A model generated the notes under the pieces. That model worked only from the letters and a program-made list of their open reading frames with translations, did not search any database and was not told where the DNA came from. Source: Ustilaginoidea virens (lineage: Eukaryota; Ascomycota; Sordariomycetes; Hypocreales; Clavicipitaceae). From it: a stretch of 64,000 nt of DNA. Numbering within the stretch: position 1 is the stretch's first letter; the number at the start of each line of letters is the position of its first letter. The stretch spans positions 1,736,001 through 1,800,000 of the forward strand of contig NC_057320.1 in the NCBI RefSeq assembly GCF_000687475.1, written 5' to 3'. This document shows positions 14,039 to 25,873 of the stretch, one piece after another. A program made the translations under genes and the position numbers.

Positions 14039-14817
14039 TGTTAAAATCCTATAGTAGCCTACTAGGCTGCTGGCCTAATGCCCTACTGGCCTACTGACCT
14101 TCTGGCCCTTATACCGCCTCTTAGACTTACGGTAGTCTTACTAACCTTAGGCTTTTGCCTTTTACCTTAAGGATTTTCAGTGGATTATTACTGTATATCA
14201 AGTAAGGTAGGCCTTGTTGAAAAGGTGTGGCATTGCTAAATTAGCGTGGTTGCCTACTAGCGTGGTGGCGGCCTACTAGCGTGGTGTGGCATTGCTAAAT
14301 TAGCGTGGTGGCCTACTAGCGTGGTGGCTAGTCCACTAGTGTGGTGGTTAGTCACTAGCGTGGTGGCTAGTTACTAGTGCGGTGACTAGTTACTAGTGCG
14401 GTGGTTAGGGTGGTTGAAAAGGCCCGATATAGTGGGGCTGCTGACGTATTATATACGTGGCAAAGCGAGCATTACGGGGAGCTTTCTTACTGGCTACCTT
14501 GGATGCCTGGGCCCACCCCTTCTTCGTGTATATATAGGATAGCTTTCCCCCTTCTTTCTAGATAGTAGAAGGGTAGCACAATCGAATCTGTTAATGCACT
14601 ATATGCCTCTTAACTTCTTACCTTCCCTGCGTTTTCTGGTTATCTTATATTTGCCTTGCCTTTACACTTGCCCTGCTTTATAGCATTTGTATAGTCTTAG
14701 GACTTGGTGAAAAATCTAGTATTTATACTAAGATTAGTTCACAGGTCGCAGACAGTCTTGTGCCATCTAGCTAGCTAGTAAGGCTCTGCTTTTATAGTGA
14801 CCTTGAGAATTGCAATA
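14039..14817 (+). mobile_element. solo LTR of the copia A/C family
   Basis: Seen: starts TGTTAAAATCC, ends GCAATA, and is flanked by the 5-bp duplication cttcc at 14,034-14,038 and 14,818-14,822. It aligns with the LTRs of elements A and C (720 and 717 bp) but is 779 bp long because an internal array of about 19-bp units containing cactagcgtggtgg has expanded around 14,220-14,410. There is no internal region, so it arose by LTR-LTR recombination after insertion into copia-B2. Confidence 0.9.
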
Positions 14818-15569
14818 CTTCCTCTTAAGGCCATTATGGATTCTATTATTATTGAAGGCATTTAAGTAGGGTTGGTATTATTAGGGAACCCGATACTCTA
14901 ATATATATGCCGCGTTCCCGTAATATTGAGCGGAATTGCCGTAAAACCTAAATGTTAATACGGCGGAATAGGGCTTTATTCCACTCGCTATAATCCTTGC
15001 GGAATTATTCCTAGAGATTATTATCTAGGTGGGTATTTTCCTTATAGGTATCTATAAGGAAGGCGATACAATTATATAGCTGTATATTCGTGGCATTATT
15101 AGGGTCGATAGGCTCTATCGCGTTAGGCTAATTATCGTTAAAGAGTAAGGCAAATCATTATATCCTCTTAGGTAGCTCTCGTAGTTATTGTGATAATGCT
15201 ATAGTATTGAGAAAAAGTTTTGAAAAGAAGGGGGGGATATATTATAAGGAGTATAAGATTCCCTCTTGTAAGGAGTATAAGATTTTAAGGGGGCTTTTAA
15301 TTATAGTGGTAAAAGAAAGAAAAGGGTAGAATAGGAAGAGGTTATAAATCGTTTTTCCTAAATGCTAAGGATATCTTTAAAGATCGTGATATTTAGTATA
15401 AGTTTCTTCCTTGTGATAGACGAGGAGAAGGAGAGGTTATAAATTATTCTCCTTCTAGTTAGTATAGCTGAGAAAGCTTAACTGCCTCTTCAAAATTAAT
15501 ATCTTACTGATCTGTAATATACTATTCTTTGCGGGATATTATCCTGTGAGTGGTGGTTATTACTACTGA

Positions 15570-15925
15570 TTAGTATTGATATAAACTCGGGGTACCTAGT
15601 TATACGTAGGGTCGCGCGCGTAGTATCGTGTACCGTGAGGTCACCGGTTAAAGGTATGATTACTTCTTTGATTATAACTGACTAACTCAGAGGAAAGAAA
15701 GGAAGCAAAAGAGGGTAATTACACGATGTGGCCTTTTTGTGCGTGCCGTAGTCACGTGCATCGGCGCGGTCGGGCCGGGCTGCCCGCGTGCCCTACCGGG
15801 CTTAGGGGCACAGGGGCAAAAGGGGCAAAAGTGGCCACATCGTGCGCAACGGGTGTGCGCGGCACATTCGTCGCAATATGCCCAATTGATGCCTAATTGG
15901 GCACCTTGCGACAGCGATTCCGACA
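15570..15925 (-). repeat. 5' LTR of copia-B2 (left edge approximate)
   Basis: Seen: on the minus strand it begins TGTCGGAATCGC at 15,925 and aligns with 56,310-56,666 and, for its first hundred bases, with 25,874-25,976. It is GC-rich and still has many CpA and TpG pairs, unlike the internal region of the same element. It contains the palindrome gcccaattgggc in the better-preserved copies. The inner end near 15,570 is inferred from where the two full copies start to diverge; I could not fix the terminal CA. Confidence 0.65.
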
Positions 15926-15961
15926 ACTTAGGTGCGGGCGAAATTGCGAAAGTTTTTTTTA
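15926..15961 (-). mobile_element. 5'-terminal fragment of a LINE
   Basis: Seen: gtgcgggcgaaattgcgaaa followed by a T-run is the same block that ends LINE1 at 10,290-10,320 and LINE2 at 50,832-50,858. Only about 36 bp are present, directly outside the copia-B2 LTR. Inference: copia-B2 landed in the extreme 5' end of yet another minus-strand LINE, whose remainder would lie left of the window. Confidence 0.6.
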
Positions 15962-16500
15962 AGAGTTCCGATATATACATTAAACTACTAAAAAAGCTAT
16001 TAGCTTGCTTTAGCGTTTAGTAATCGTACTAAAAAAACTATTAGCTTACTCTAGTACTTACTAGTAACCGCTAGCTTATACTAGCGCTTATTAGTCATAC
16101 TAAAGAGCCACTAGCTTATACCAGCACTTACTAGCCCCTTTATAAGACTTATGAAGCTACTAAAAAGCTAGTATCTCACTATAGAACTACCAGCCTATTA
16201 AGGGGCTAGCACTTTATCATAAGGCCACCAGCTTACTAAGGCGCTATTAGCCACTATAAGGCTATAACTAATCTTAAGAAATTAAGTATTATTTTTAATA
16301 ACTCAGTATCTTAGTACCTCGTGCGCCCCTTATATATAATTTGGTATACCTTAATAACTTTCTAATAAAAACCATTACTAATTATTTATAAATAATAAAT
16401 TATTATATTACTATTATAAAAAATGACTACTATATTACTTGGTAATTTTAACTACAAATAATAATAAAAATCTTATTACTAGTAACTATATTACTAACTA
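15962..16500. repeat. AT-rich boundary zone with degenerate short repeats
   Basis: Seen: between about 15,980 and 16,140 the motif ctattagctt / actaaaaaa recurs with a period near 42-45 bp, in at least three degenerate copies. The rest is AT-rich with no reading frame and no match I recognise elsewhere in the window. Base composition changes sharply to genic near 16,500. It is the transition between the transposon block and the SMC1 promoter. Confidence 0.5.
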
Positions 16501-16911
16501 TTTTCTATCTCTGAATTCGGCGGTCGATACTATGTGGAGTCGTGTACAGATAAATACTTACCTCAGGTAATTTAGGCATGCCATGTAACTGCAGCAAACG
16601 CGCGACGCGTGTTTTAATCGAACTCATACCCATCAATACTTCGTTGACCACGCTCTCGGCCTCGGAAACGGGGACGATAGCTTGAGTCGTTATCGCCGAA
16701 GCACTTGATCCCCTGAACGCGACATAGCAAGGAATTTCTTGCGACAAATCCTTTAGACGCCCGCCTGCCTGCCCGCATGATTCATCCATCACCAATCCTT
16801 GCGGCAAAATTGCCACGATAGAAAAGCCTCCAAGGGCAATTTCATCAGACTTTTCCACGTTATAAATCAGAGTTTTCCCCGCTTTTTTTTCTCTCTCTTT
16901 TCCTCGCGACA
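16501..16911 (+). promoter_or_regulatory. SMC1 upstream region
   Basis: This is the only non-transposon sequence in front of SMC1, about 410 bp. A pyrimidine-rich stretch at 16,872-16,903 ends just before the start codon, as is common in fungal promoters. No clear TATA box was found. A 135-codon frame on the opposite strand fills this space but is judged fortuitous. Confidence 0.45.
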
Positions 16912-19900
16912 ATGGGCAAGCTCATACGGTTGGAGTTGTTCAGTAGGTTTTTATTTCATCTTTCAGGCAGCGCCAGCACGTTACTGAACGTATGAGGCAG
17001 ACTTCAAATCCTACAAAGGTCATCACACACTTCTTTTTGGTGACTCCTACTTCACGTCTATCATTGGACCAAATGGATCAGGAAAATCGAACTCGTAAGT
17101 GTTTTGAAACCTCATTTGAGCTGCCGATGCGGGCGCTAAGTTCCCCCCCTAGTATGGATGCGATTTCGTTCGTGCTTGGCATTAAGTCATCACATCTCCG
17201 ATCGGCGCATTTAAAGGACCTTGTTTACCGTGGTCGCGTTTTAAAAACATACAAAATCAACGACGACGGCTCTGCCGAATCCCAGAGAAACGGAGAAGAT
17301 TTGACCGCATCCGATGATAAGGCTTCTCGAGGAGATCCAAAGACTGCCTGGGTCGTAGCCGTGTATGAAGATGACGCTGGCGACGAGCAGCGATGGAAGC
17401 GTTCTATTACTAGCTCTGGTGCCAGCGAGTATCGCATCAACGAACGGGTCGTTACAGCGCAGCAATACAATGAAGCGCTTGAGAAAGAGAACATACTCAT
17501 GAAAGCGCGCAACTTCCTGGTGTTCCAAGGCGACGTCGAGGCCATTGCTTCTCAGTCGCCGCAAGAGCTAACCCGCCTCATAGAGCAAATATCCGGTAGC
17601 CTGGACTACAAAGCAGAGTATGAGAAGCTTCAAACAGAGGCAGAGGAAGCTGCTGAGAACCAAAACTTTCACCTGCATCGTCGTCGCGGGATCAATTCCG
17701 AAATCAAGCAGTATCGCGAACAGAAAAAGGAGGCTGACAGCTTTCAGAGAAAAACAGAAGAGAGAGATGCCGCAATCGTGTCACAATGTTTGTGGAAGCT
17801 TTTTCATTTCCAGAAAGCAATGGATGAGTCTAGCGCGGCTATCCAGGACCATCATGAAGACTTGAAAGAGTTGAGGAGGAACGTGGAATACTTTGAGGCG
17901 CGTCTGGAAGATGCCAGACGAGATCAAAATAGCGCTGGGCGACTGGTATCCCGAACAGACAAGGAGATCAGATTGAAGGAAAAAAGCATCGAGGACAAAC
18001 AAAGTGCCTTTCTCCCTTTCGAGGAAAAAGTCTATGAGTGCACTCAGCAGTTGGAAAAACTTCAGGGTCAAAGTCAAAGAGTGGCAAGAGAAAGAGATGA
18101 GCAAGCCAAGATCGTCGAGAAGGTTCAGAGCGACATTGCAAGCGTGGAAAAAGCACATGCCATCTTCGAGAAGGAGACCCGGGAACAGATGAAAAAGCAA
18201 GGGCGGGATATCAGTGACGCGGATCGCAAAGAATACAATATGCTCCGTGCTCAGGTGATGGCTCGTTCAGGCGCGAACCAAGCAAAACTGAAGATTTTAG
18301 AACGGCAGCGTAAAGCTGATGAGGTGACAGTTAACAATCTTCGCGGCAAGCTCGATAGCATCACGACTACACTGGAGAAGTCGGAGGCTGAGCTTCAGAC
18401 CATTAGCGAGCGCAAGAGTTCCGCTGAAGCCGTTTCTGAAGATATTTCCGCCGAAATCGCAAGCAAGAAGAAGGAGTTTAATCAAATGCAATCTGAACGC
18501 ATTCGAACTAACCAGAAACGGACAGAACTGGAGGAAAAGCTGGAGGATGTAGCTCGCAAGCTACGCGAAGCCGATGACGGCCGTCGACAAAATGACCGCG
18601 AAACTCGATTGAAGGAGACGGTGATAGCGTTGAAACGGATATTTCCTGGGGTGCGTGGCCGTATCGGAGATTTATGTGCCCCGAAACAGAAAAAATACGA
18701 TGAGGCTGTGATTGTAGCTCTTGGGAGAGATATTGACTCTGTCGTTGTCGAGACGGAGAAAGTTGGATTGGATTGCGTCCAGTATCTGAAGGAGCTGAGA
18801 TGTCCACCTATGACATTCATTCCGCTGGATAACATCAAGGTCAATGCCGTCAATCCAGCAATAAAGGGGTTCCCTGGAGCGAGGCTGACCATTGACACGG
18901 TCAACTTCGACCCCACTGTTGAGAGAGCAGTGTCGTACGCCTGTGGCAGTTCCGTGGTCTGCGACACCTTGAGTGTTGCAAAGCAAATATGTTACGAAAA
19001 GAGAATACCAGTGAAAGCAGTCACACTCGAAGGCTACATCATCCACAAGGCCGGGCTAATGACTGGTGGCCGAGGACCTGAGCCGAAGGGAGGGAAGCGG
19101 AAATTTGAGGAAGTAGATGTGCAAAACCTTCAACGAATGGCAGTGAAGCTGAAAGAAGAAATCGACCGACTGCCAAAGTCGAATCGCCGCGGATCTTTAG
19201 AAGAGTCGCTGCAGATTGATCTCACTGGTTTAGAACGGCGCCTCCTTGGGACTCAGGAGGAGCTCGCCGCTTTCAGCAAGAACTGGACGAGCAAGAAGCG
19301 CGAGGTAGATAACATGAATAGGCAACTGAGAGAACTGCAGCCCAAATATGCGGAGCAGGTCTCTCAATTAGAGAACTGCAGCGCGACCATCAAGGAATTC
19401 GGCGATGCCATTGCTCGAGTGGAGGATGAAGTTTTTGCCGACTTTTGCAGGCGGCTCGGTTACAGCAACATCCGGGCATATGACGCGTCTTTAGGCAAGT
19501 TGGAACAAGAGGTTTCAGAGAGGCAGAACCAGTTCGAAGTCCAGAAACAGCGACTGGAGAACCGCCTCAAGTGGGAGGTTGCAAGGCTGCAAGATATGGA
19601 GAAGCGCATTAATCGGATTCAAGAACACACTCGACGGCTCGAACAAGACATTAAAACATATTCGCGAGAGAAAGCGGATATTGAGGAAGCGATTCGTCTT
19701 GAACAAGATGAAGTAGACGTTTTACGCGGAAAACTGGAACAAGAGAGAGCTGAGCTCAAGGAACGTAATCAGGGAGTCAGCGAAGCGCGTGCCGAGTTGC
19801 AAAGAAGGAGCAAGGACATGGAAGCGCTTCACCGCGACATCAACACCTTGGAAACAACAGTGCAAAAGAACAGCGCGAGTAAGTCAGCATTGCTCAGGAG

Positions 19901-20935
19901 GTGTCGGCTTGAGCAAATTCAAATACCTTTGGCGGAAGGGACGCTGGACAACCTCCCAAATGAAGACGATCTTCTACGCCAAGATGCTGATGCCATGGAC
20001 TTGGACGGTGATGACGACGACATGATGGATATTGCCTTGGATGATCATGGTATCGAGATCGACTTCGAAGGACTTGACAGTGAGTTAAAGGAGGTGAGTT
20101 TTGCGTGTGTTGCGCTGCAGACGAGGAGCAGGGTTCAGGCCGTATGATGAACGTGCTGCTAACGATAAGCAGTCTGATGACTTGGGATTGGAGGAGAAGT
20201 TGAGTGAGAAGATTTCGTTGCTTACTTCGGAACTGGAAAAGCTGAATCCCAATATGCGCGCCATGGAACGGTTGGAGAGTGTGGAAACAAGATTGAAGCA
20301 AACTGACCATGAATATGAAGAATCCAAGGCCATTGCACAAGCTGCCAAGGATGCGTTTGGCAGAGTCAAGCAAAAACGATACGATTTGTTTAACCAAGCC
20401 TTTACACATATTCAGGAGCAAATCTCGCACGTCTACAAAGACTTAACGCGATCCGAAGCCTACCCACTTGGCGGACAGGCATATCTCGATATTGAAGAAG
20501 ATACCGATATGCCATACCTGTCTGGCATTAAATACCATGCCATGCCTCCGCTAAAGCGTTTCAGAGACATGGAACACCTATCAGGAGGGGAAAAAACAAT
20601 GGCGGCGCTCGCTTTGCTCTTTGCCATCCACAGTTACCAACCGAGTCCTTTCTTCGTGTTGGACGAAGTTGACGCCGCGCTGGACAATGCAAACGTGGAC
20701 AAGATCAAAAAATATATCCGTGAGCACGCTGGACCTGGCATGCAGTTTATTGTCATCAGTCTCAAGACCGGGCTGTTTCAGGATTCAGAGAGCCTGGTGG
20801 GAGTTTATCGAGATCAAGACGTAAACAGTTCGAGAACATTAACTCTGGATGTAAGTTGTGACACTGTGGCCTGTGGCAAAAAAAAGTTGTTAAACTAGGA
20901 CTAACGCCGTAGTAAAGTTGAGAAAGTATGCATAG
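16912..20935 (+). CDS. SMC1: Smc1, cohesin ATPase subunit
   Basis: Structural maintenance of chromosomes protein 1. With Smc3 and the Scc1 kleisin it forms the cohesin ring that holds sister chromatids together and shapes loops. Exons: 16,912-16,942, 17,001-17,094, 17,153-20,093, 20,173-20,850 and 20,918-20,935, giving 1,253 residues (usual length about 1,250). The start is set by the M-G-K-L-I terminus typical of Smc1. Walker A GPNGSGKSN is at 33-41, long coiled coils follow on both sides of a hinge at about 536-680, the ABC signature LSGGEKTMAALALLF starts near 1158, and Walker B FFVLDEVDAALDNANV near 1182. The last exon encodes only L-R-K-Y-A. Introns are 58, 58, 79 and 67 bp with CTGAAC or CTAAC branch sites. 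All key residues are present; no RIP damage is seen although the nest ends about 400 bp upstream. Confidence 0.97.
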
Positions 20936-21838
20936 ACTTTGGCGCCTCGGATGGAAGGCTCTCGAGTCATTGGCAGCGCCTGGCTGTTGTGTCCGCGCAA
21001 CGGGCCTGCATTTTGGGCTCAAGTTAGTAGGAGGTCCGCTGCACGCACTCGACGGAATGAAAGGACAAGGGGAGGCGTAAGGGCAAACGGGGATCAGCTG
21101 GCGGAATTTAGAATATAAGCGTGACTTTGCTTTTCCTTTATACAGGGTCTTTGTTGTTACGAAGTCAATGTTCCCATGGCCAAGCTCAGCAAAAACAGCG
21201 AATAGAACAGCTGGGGCTAGGGCCGGGACAAGAAGTCAAGACCCCATTTGACTATTTGCTCTACGGCGTAACCCCGCAACGGATTTTTTTAGAAGATTTC
21301 ACATGCGATGGGATGCAGTTATGGGGGCAGTGAGCTTCTTATTAGTAAGCCTGGGACTTCGAACGATTCTATTTTCTAGAATCATTTGCTTACTGCTAGG
21401 TGGGTGGGGACTGGTCCGTGCTCGAATTCGCTATGTATCTTGGCTTAGCCACATTTGAGATGTTGAAGCTTTTGTGTTCCGCCAACTGCATTGTCATATC
21501 ATGCTCTGTACATGATAACAAGGTAGGTTTCGAGTTCGTCGCGTGCAAAGAGTCAATGTCTTCCATCACCACTTATGATCAGTGACATCCTACCGTGGCG
21601 CTGCCGCCATTTGGAGCCAAGACTGATGGCAAGACAGCTTCTTGCCATGCCCGACTCTGCTTCTTTTATCCTATCTGTGCGCATTTCTCTTCCTTCCGTG
21701 GGAAAGCGCTTTTTATGAGCAACTTGTGCGGATGTCTAATTGAGGATATTGCTGTGGTCTCTCCAGCTTTGGCAGCTCGTGGGACGGTGTGGTGATCGAC
21801 GACGAGTCGTCTGGCCGAATCCGATCTAAATCGCCGCG
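20936..21838. other. SMC1-TFA1 intergenic region
   Basis: About 900 bp of ordinary composition containing the SMC1 3' end and the TFA1 promoter. Short frames occur on both strands, but none has recognisable content or intron structure. No repeat is shared with the transposon blocks. I see no further feature. Confidence 0.6.
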
Positions 21839-23326
21839 ATGGATCTTGCCGTGACCCTCATCAAGTCGGTTATGCGGGCGTTTTACCAGACGCGGGACAT
21901 CTTGGTAATGGACGCCTTGATTCTACACGAAGCGTACGCTGCGGTCCCTCCCTCGCTGTTCCTTGAGATCAGAACGTGGAATATGGCCGCTGACCGTTGC
22001 TTCTTACCGCTTGGCACAGTCTTCGAGATGACGATCTGGCTTATCTCATGGCCATCAACACAAAGGATTTGCACAAAATCTGCGGCAAACTGCGAGAAGA
22101 CCGCTTTTTGACTGTGTATGTATAGGCCTTTTCATCCACGTTATGACGACAATGTGTCTTTTTTTTTTTGTTCTCATTTCCTCCTCCACCTCCTCTCTTT
22201 ACGTCCCACAGCTAATAAAATCAGTCACACCAGGTCAGAATTACGCGAAGGAAATCCACGGCCGAGTAATCGCACGTGGTACTATATCAATTACCGACAT
22301 ACCATTGACGCAATCAAATGGCGAGTCTACACGATCGATAAAGAGGTTCAAGGCGCACCTGTCCCGGCAAATGAGAAGAAGGAATATTTCTGCAGCTTTT
22401 GCAAGGCTGAGTGGACGGCAATGGAGCTTCTTGACAGTGTTGGACCCCATGGCTTCCTTTGCCACCGGTGCCACCACACCCTCACCTTTGAGACAGACCG
22501 CACCTCTACTGGCCACGAACAGTCAACGCGGCTTAATGATCAGTTCAAGTTTATTGGCGAAATCTTACCCAAAATCGATGCGGTTCACATCCCCGAATGC
22601 GACTTTGATCGCGCCTTGGCAAAAGCAAGACCTGTGGTAAGGGATGCCACACATCAACGAGCTGCGACAACCCCTGCAGAGAGTGGCACGCATCGACCCA
22701 TGGCGGTCAAGGGGTTGGTGAATACAGGGCCGCAGTCCATTTCCGTCAACATCTCAACCTCGGAAGGCCCCTCGGCTGCGGAGAGGGAGGCGGAACGGGC
22801 CAGAAAACAGAAAATAGCACAGCAAAACGCTCTTCCATCTTGGATGTCGAACAGCACTGTGACGGGCGAGTCATTCTCCGGCTCCGTCGGGGACATTTCG
22901 ACAGTCACACACCAGGAAGACGAAAAGAAAGCTAGTGCAAAGTCCAAGGCTGTGGACACAACCACATCAGAACAAATTGACGACATATTTGAAAGACTTA
23001 AAGCTGAGCAGGCCGCGGAGCTAGCCAAGGTGGCGATGCAGGAAGGACTCGACGACGACGACATGGACTCGGAAGAGCAAGACGGCGATGACGACGAATT
23101 CGAGGACGTGCCCTCAGCCAGTCATGTGTACAACAACACGGGTGCACCAAGCACAGCGAACAGAAAGCGTGCGGCCTCTGTTGGTTGGGTGGACGATGGA
23201 GGCGTTGGCCAGGAAAGACTGGGAAAGAAATCAAAGGTCGATGCAGAAGCCAAGGTGGAACTCGACCATGAGGGGGGCAACAGCAGTGGGGGGGAAGACG
23301 AGGATATGGAATTCGAAGACATCTAG
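21839..23326 (+). CDS. TFA1: TFIIE alpha subunit (Tfa1)
   Basis: Large subunit of general transcription factor IIE, which joins the RNA polymerase II preinitiation complex, recruits TFIIH and stimulates promoter opening. Exons 21,839-21,933, 22,020-22,115 and 22,225-23,326 give 430 residues; introns are 86 and 109 bp. The N-terminal 100 or so residues form the winged-helix domain (MDLAVTLIKSVMRAFYQTRD at the start). A four-cysteine zinc ribbon follows with Cys 120, 123, 143 and 146. The C-terminal third is low in complexity, with long Asp/Glu runs and a terminal acidic patch (E-D-E-D-M-E-F-E-D-I), as in the family. The second acceptor was chosen because it restores V-H-T-R-S-E-L-R-E-G; the next AG downstream would drop the H-T-R. 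Confidence 0.95.
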
Positions 23327-23743
23327 AGCTACGCAATGGCTGTCTATGCGAACGAGAAAGGGGCAACACCAATAAGATCAAGTTGCGCAATATCAGTACG
23401 TAATCAGACTCAAGTAGCGATAATTGTAACCAGGGTTCTTGATTGTGGATTCATCTGTCTTGTACTCGGTGTCAGGCACGAGGGATAGCCGTTGCTAGCC
23501 ATCGCTTGCTACATAGATGATGAAACGGGTGATCACCGGCGGCGGCGGTGGTTCGTGGTGGTGGAGCTGGAACTGGGTGGGCAGGGCAGGAGCAAACGAA
23601 CCCATCACGTCACGCTGCCACCTGCCATACATCATTCATTCACGCAGCCAGCCATCATTAGGCTTGTAAAGACAGAACGTTTCATCATGTTACCCCCCTT
23701 CTTCATACCAAAACGGTGACGCTGCTGCTTCTGTTTCTGCAAC
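23327..23743. other. TFA1-POL4 intergenic region
   Basis: About 420 bp between two plus-strand genes. It contains cggcggcggtgg-type GC-rich stretches near 23,540 and a pyrimidine-rich segment ahead of the POL4 start. No gene is supported here. Confidence 0.55.
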
Positions 23744-25860
23744 ATGGCAACTGGCTTGCAATTTCCACGGATATATCTCCTCTCCACACATCTTCTCCAA
23801 GAGGAGATTGCCTATTTCCGGGAAGCAATTCCGTCTCTCACTGACAACATCGACCAAGCCGAAATTGTTCTGGGGAGGATATCCAAAAAGGCGCGCGCCG
23901 AATTCGAGCTGAGGCGGCTCCAGTTGCATCTCACTCTGATTCCGGAGCAAGTCCAAGCAGGTAAACCGGACGACGCCAACTGCGCAGCGGGGACGCGGCC
24001 AGCCGTTCGAGAAACATCTAGATCTAGATTGAAACAAGGACAAGGACAAGGACTAGGCGAGGCGGCGAGCGGCCCGCGAGGGAGCCGTATCCGGGTTCTC
24101 AGGTTGTCGTGGCTGACGGATTGCCTTGCTCAAGGCAGGCTGCTTCCCTCTGAACGGTACCTATTGCTAGAAGGGCATAAGGTTACATCAAACGCTGACG
24201 ATTCTGACGCCCATGCCGTTGCCAGTGCTGAATCGACAGGGCGAGGAGAGTCGTCTGAGCAGGTCGTTGGCCATGGCCGTGCAGACAATGATGATGCCGA
24301 AACCAAGGACGACAGAGGCGACAGAGGTTCTTCCCGGACTGGCTGGCCCTCGCAAAGTCGCGAGCCTTTGCGTGCCAGACATGCGCCAGCCCGGTTGGTT
24401 CGACAGTCGACATCGGAGCACGAAGCTGCTGCCACCTTGCCTCCCATTCCGGACTTTCTTCACACCACGTATTCTTGCCAGAGACCAACACCGATAAACC
24501 CGCCTAATGAGGAATTCATTAAGGAGCTCAAGAACATTCGCACCCTCCGACTTCTTCAGGGAGACGGCATCGGCGTTCGAGCCTATTCAACGTCAATTGC
24601 CGCTCTTGCTGCCTATCCTTACCCATCCACAAGCCCCCTCGGTTAGTCGATTTCCCCCGTCGGCCAAAGTGCAGGAGCCAAGGTGGTAGTTGAAAGTAAC
24701 AGGATGGGCTAATCAAGAAACGCGCGTCTTCGCTTAGAAATCGAGCGATTACCAGGCTGTGGTAGTAAAATCGCTCAAGTGTATCAACAGTGGCTGAACA
24801 ACGGCCAATCCGACGAGTCGTCCATGGCAGCATCAGACTCGAAAATGTCCACGCTGCGCTTGTTCTACGACATCTGGGGCGTTGGAGATGCTACTGCCAG
24901 AGAATTCTACAGGAGAGGTACGTACGGCACGACTTGTGTCTGCAAGACTTGCACGGCGACGGTGAAATGCCCACATACACTGGCTAACGAGATGGAAAAA
25001 AAAAAAAAAAAAAAAAACCCCGCAACCCAAATGGAAAAGGCTGGCGTGACTTGGATGATGTCATTGAATACGGATGGCATTCTCTCAGTCGAGTCCAGCA
25101 AATTGGGGTGAAATTCTACGACGAACTCACACAGGAGATATCCCGACAAGAAGTCGAGGAAATTGCAGGCTTGATCCTCGGGTGCGCCCGGGATATTGAT
25201 CCGGGATTTGAAATGACCATCGTGGGGGGCCACAGACGAGGCAAGGCGCAGAGCGGCGACGTCGACGTCGTGATAAGCCACCGAGAAGAGTCAAGAACAG
25301 CCTACGTCATAGGCGAACTGGTGCTCAGTCTCGAAAAGGCCCAACTCGTTTCGCATACTCTAAGTTTGTCGACCAGGAACAGCGAACGAGGCCAGCTACC
25401 GCTTGCATGGCGAGGCTCGGGGTCAACATCCGGTGGCGCTGGCTTCGACACCCTGGACAAAGCCATGGTTGTGTGGCACGACAAGAGGCAGCCCCAGCAA
25501 AACAAGCCCCAGCAAAACAAGCCCCATCGAAGGGTCGACATTATCATAAGTCCGTGGAAGACGGTCGGGTGTGCTTTGCTTGGGTGGAGTGGCGGCACAA
25601 CCTTCCAGCGTGACTTGCGACGGTACTGCAAACGCGAAAAGGGGCTCAAGTTTGACAGCAGCGGCATTAGGAGGCGCTCGGATGGGCTGTGGATGGATTT
25701 TGAGGGACTTCGTCTAGGCACTAGTGAGAACGCGAGCTCGGGGGCTCTTTTGCCACGACGACATCGAGATGTGCCGCCAGATATGGCAACAGCGGAGAGG
25801 CGCGTCTTTAAAGGGCTGGCTCTGCAATGGCGTTATCCCACGGAACGTTGCACAGGCTAA
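23744..25860 (+). CDS. POL4: Family X DNA polymerase (Pol4, lambda/mu-like)
   Basis: DNA repair polymerase that fills short gaps in end-joining and base-excision repair. Exons 23,744-24,641, 24,738-24,917 and 25,040-25,860 give 632 residues. Residues 1 to about 150 look like a BRCT domain (L-S-W-L-T-D-C near its end), followed by a low-complexity linker, the 8-kDa region, a helix-hairpin-helix L-P-G-C-G-S-K near 304-310, fingers, and the palm with metal-binding Asp 433 and Asp 435 (G-D-V-D-V) and Asp 526 (R-R-V-D-I). The C-terminus A-E-R-R-V-F-K-G-L..E-R-C-T-G is typical and complete. The second intron (122 bp) holds an A-run of over 20. A 15-bp direct repeat encodes P-Q-Q-N-K twice just before the third Asp. 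The stop is 13 bp from a copia-B LTR fragment, so the gene has no native 3' flank. Confidence 0.94.
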
Positions 25861-25873
25861 TAATAATAAGAAT

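Larger units (their letters stand above)
11675..15925 (-). mobile_element. copia-B2, 5' part of a copia retrotransposon, RIP-damaged
   Basis: Seen: matches copia-B1 (38,760-40,287 and 54,416-56,666) in the same orientation. Read on the minus strand from the right it has a 5' LTR, a long leader, a Gag region, and a protease whose active site near 11,845-11,862 reads L-L-D-T-S-A-S; B1 keeps L-L-D-T-G-A-S. The integrase and RT are absent because gypsy1 joins at 11,675. A solo LTR of the A/C family interrupts it at 14,039-14,817. Known: copia elements are ordered Gag-PR-IN-RT-RH. Its right edge at 15,925 abuts a 36-bp LINE fragment. Confidence 0.75.

Noticed and set aside
15687..16020. Overlapping frames of 90-97 codons on both strands
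   Set aside because: They lie in the copia-B LTR, recur at 56,413-56,692, and are open only because the LTR is GC-rich and spared by RIP.
16505..16912. 135-codon frame on the minus strand in front of SMC1
   Set aside because: It starts inside the SMC1 start region, shows no recognisable domain, and occupies the only available SMC1 promoter. Probably fortuitous.
21839..22111. Separate 90-residue gene at the TFA1 start
   Set aside because: Reading through the first intron creates it; with a GT..AG intron at 21,934-22,019 it becomes TFA1 exons 1 and 2.
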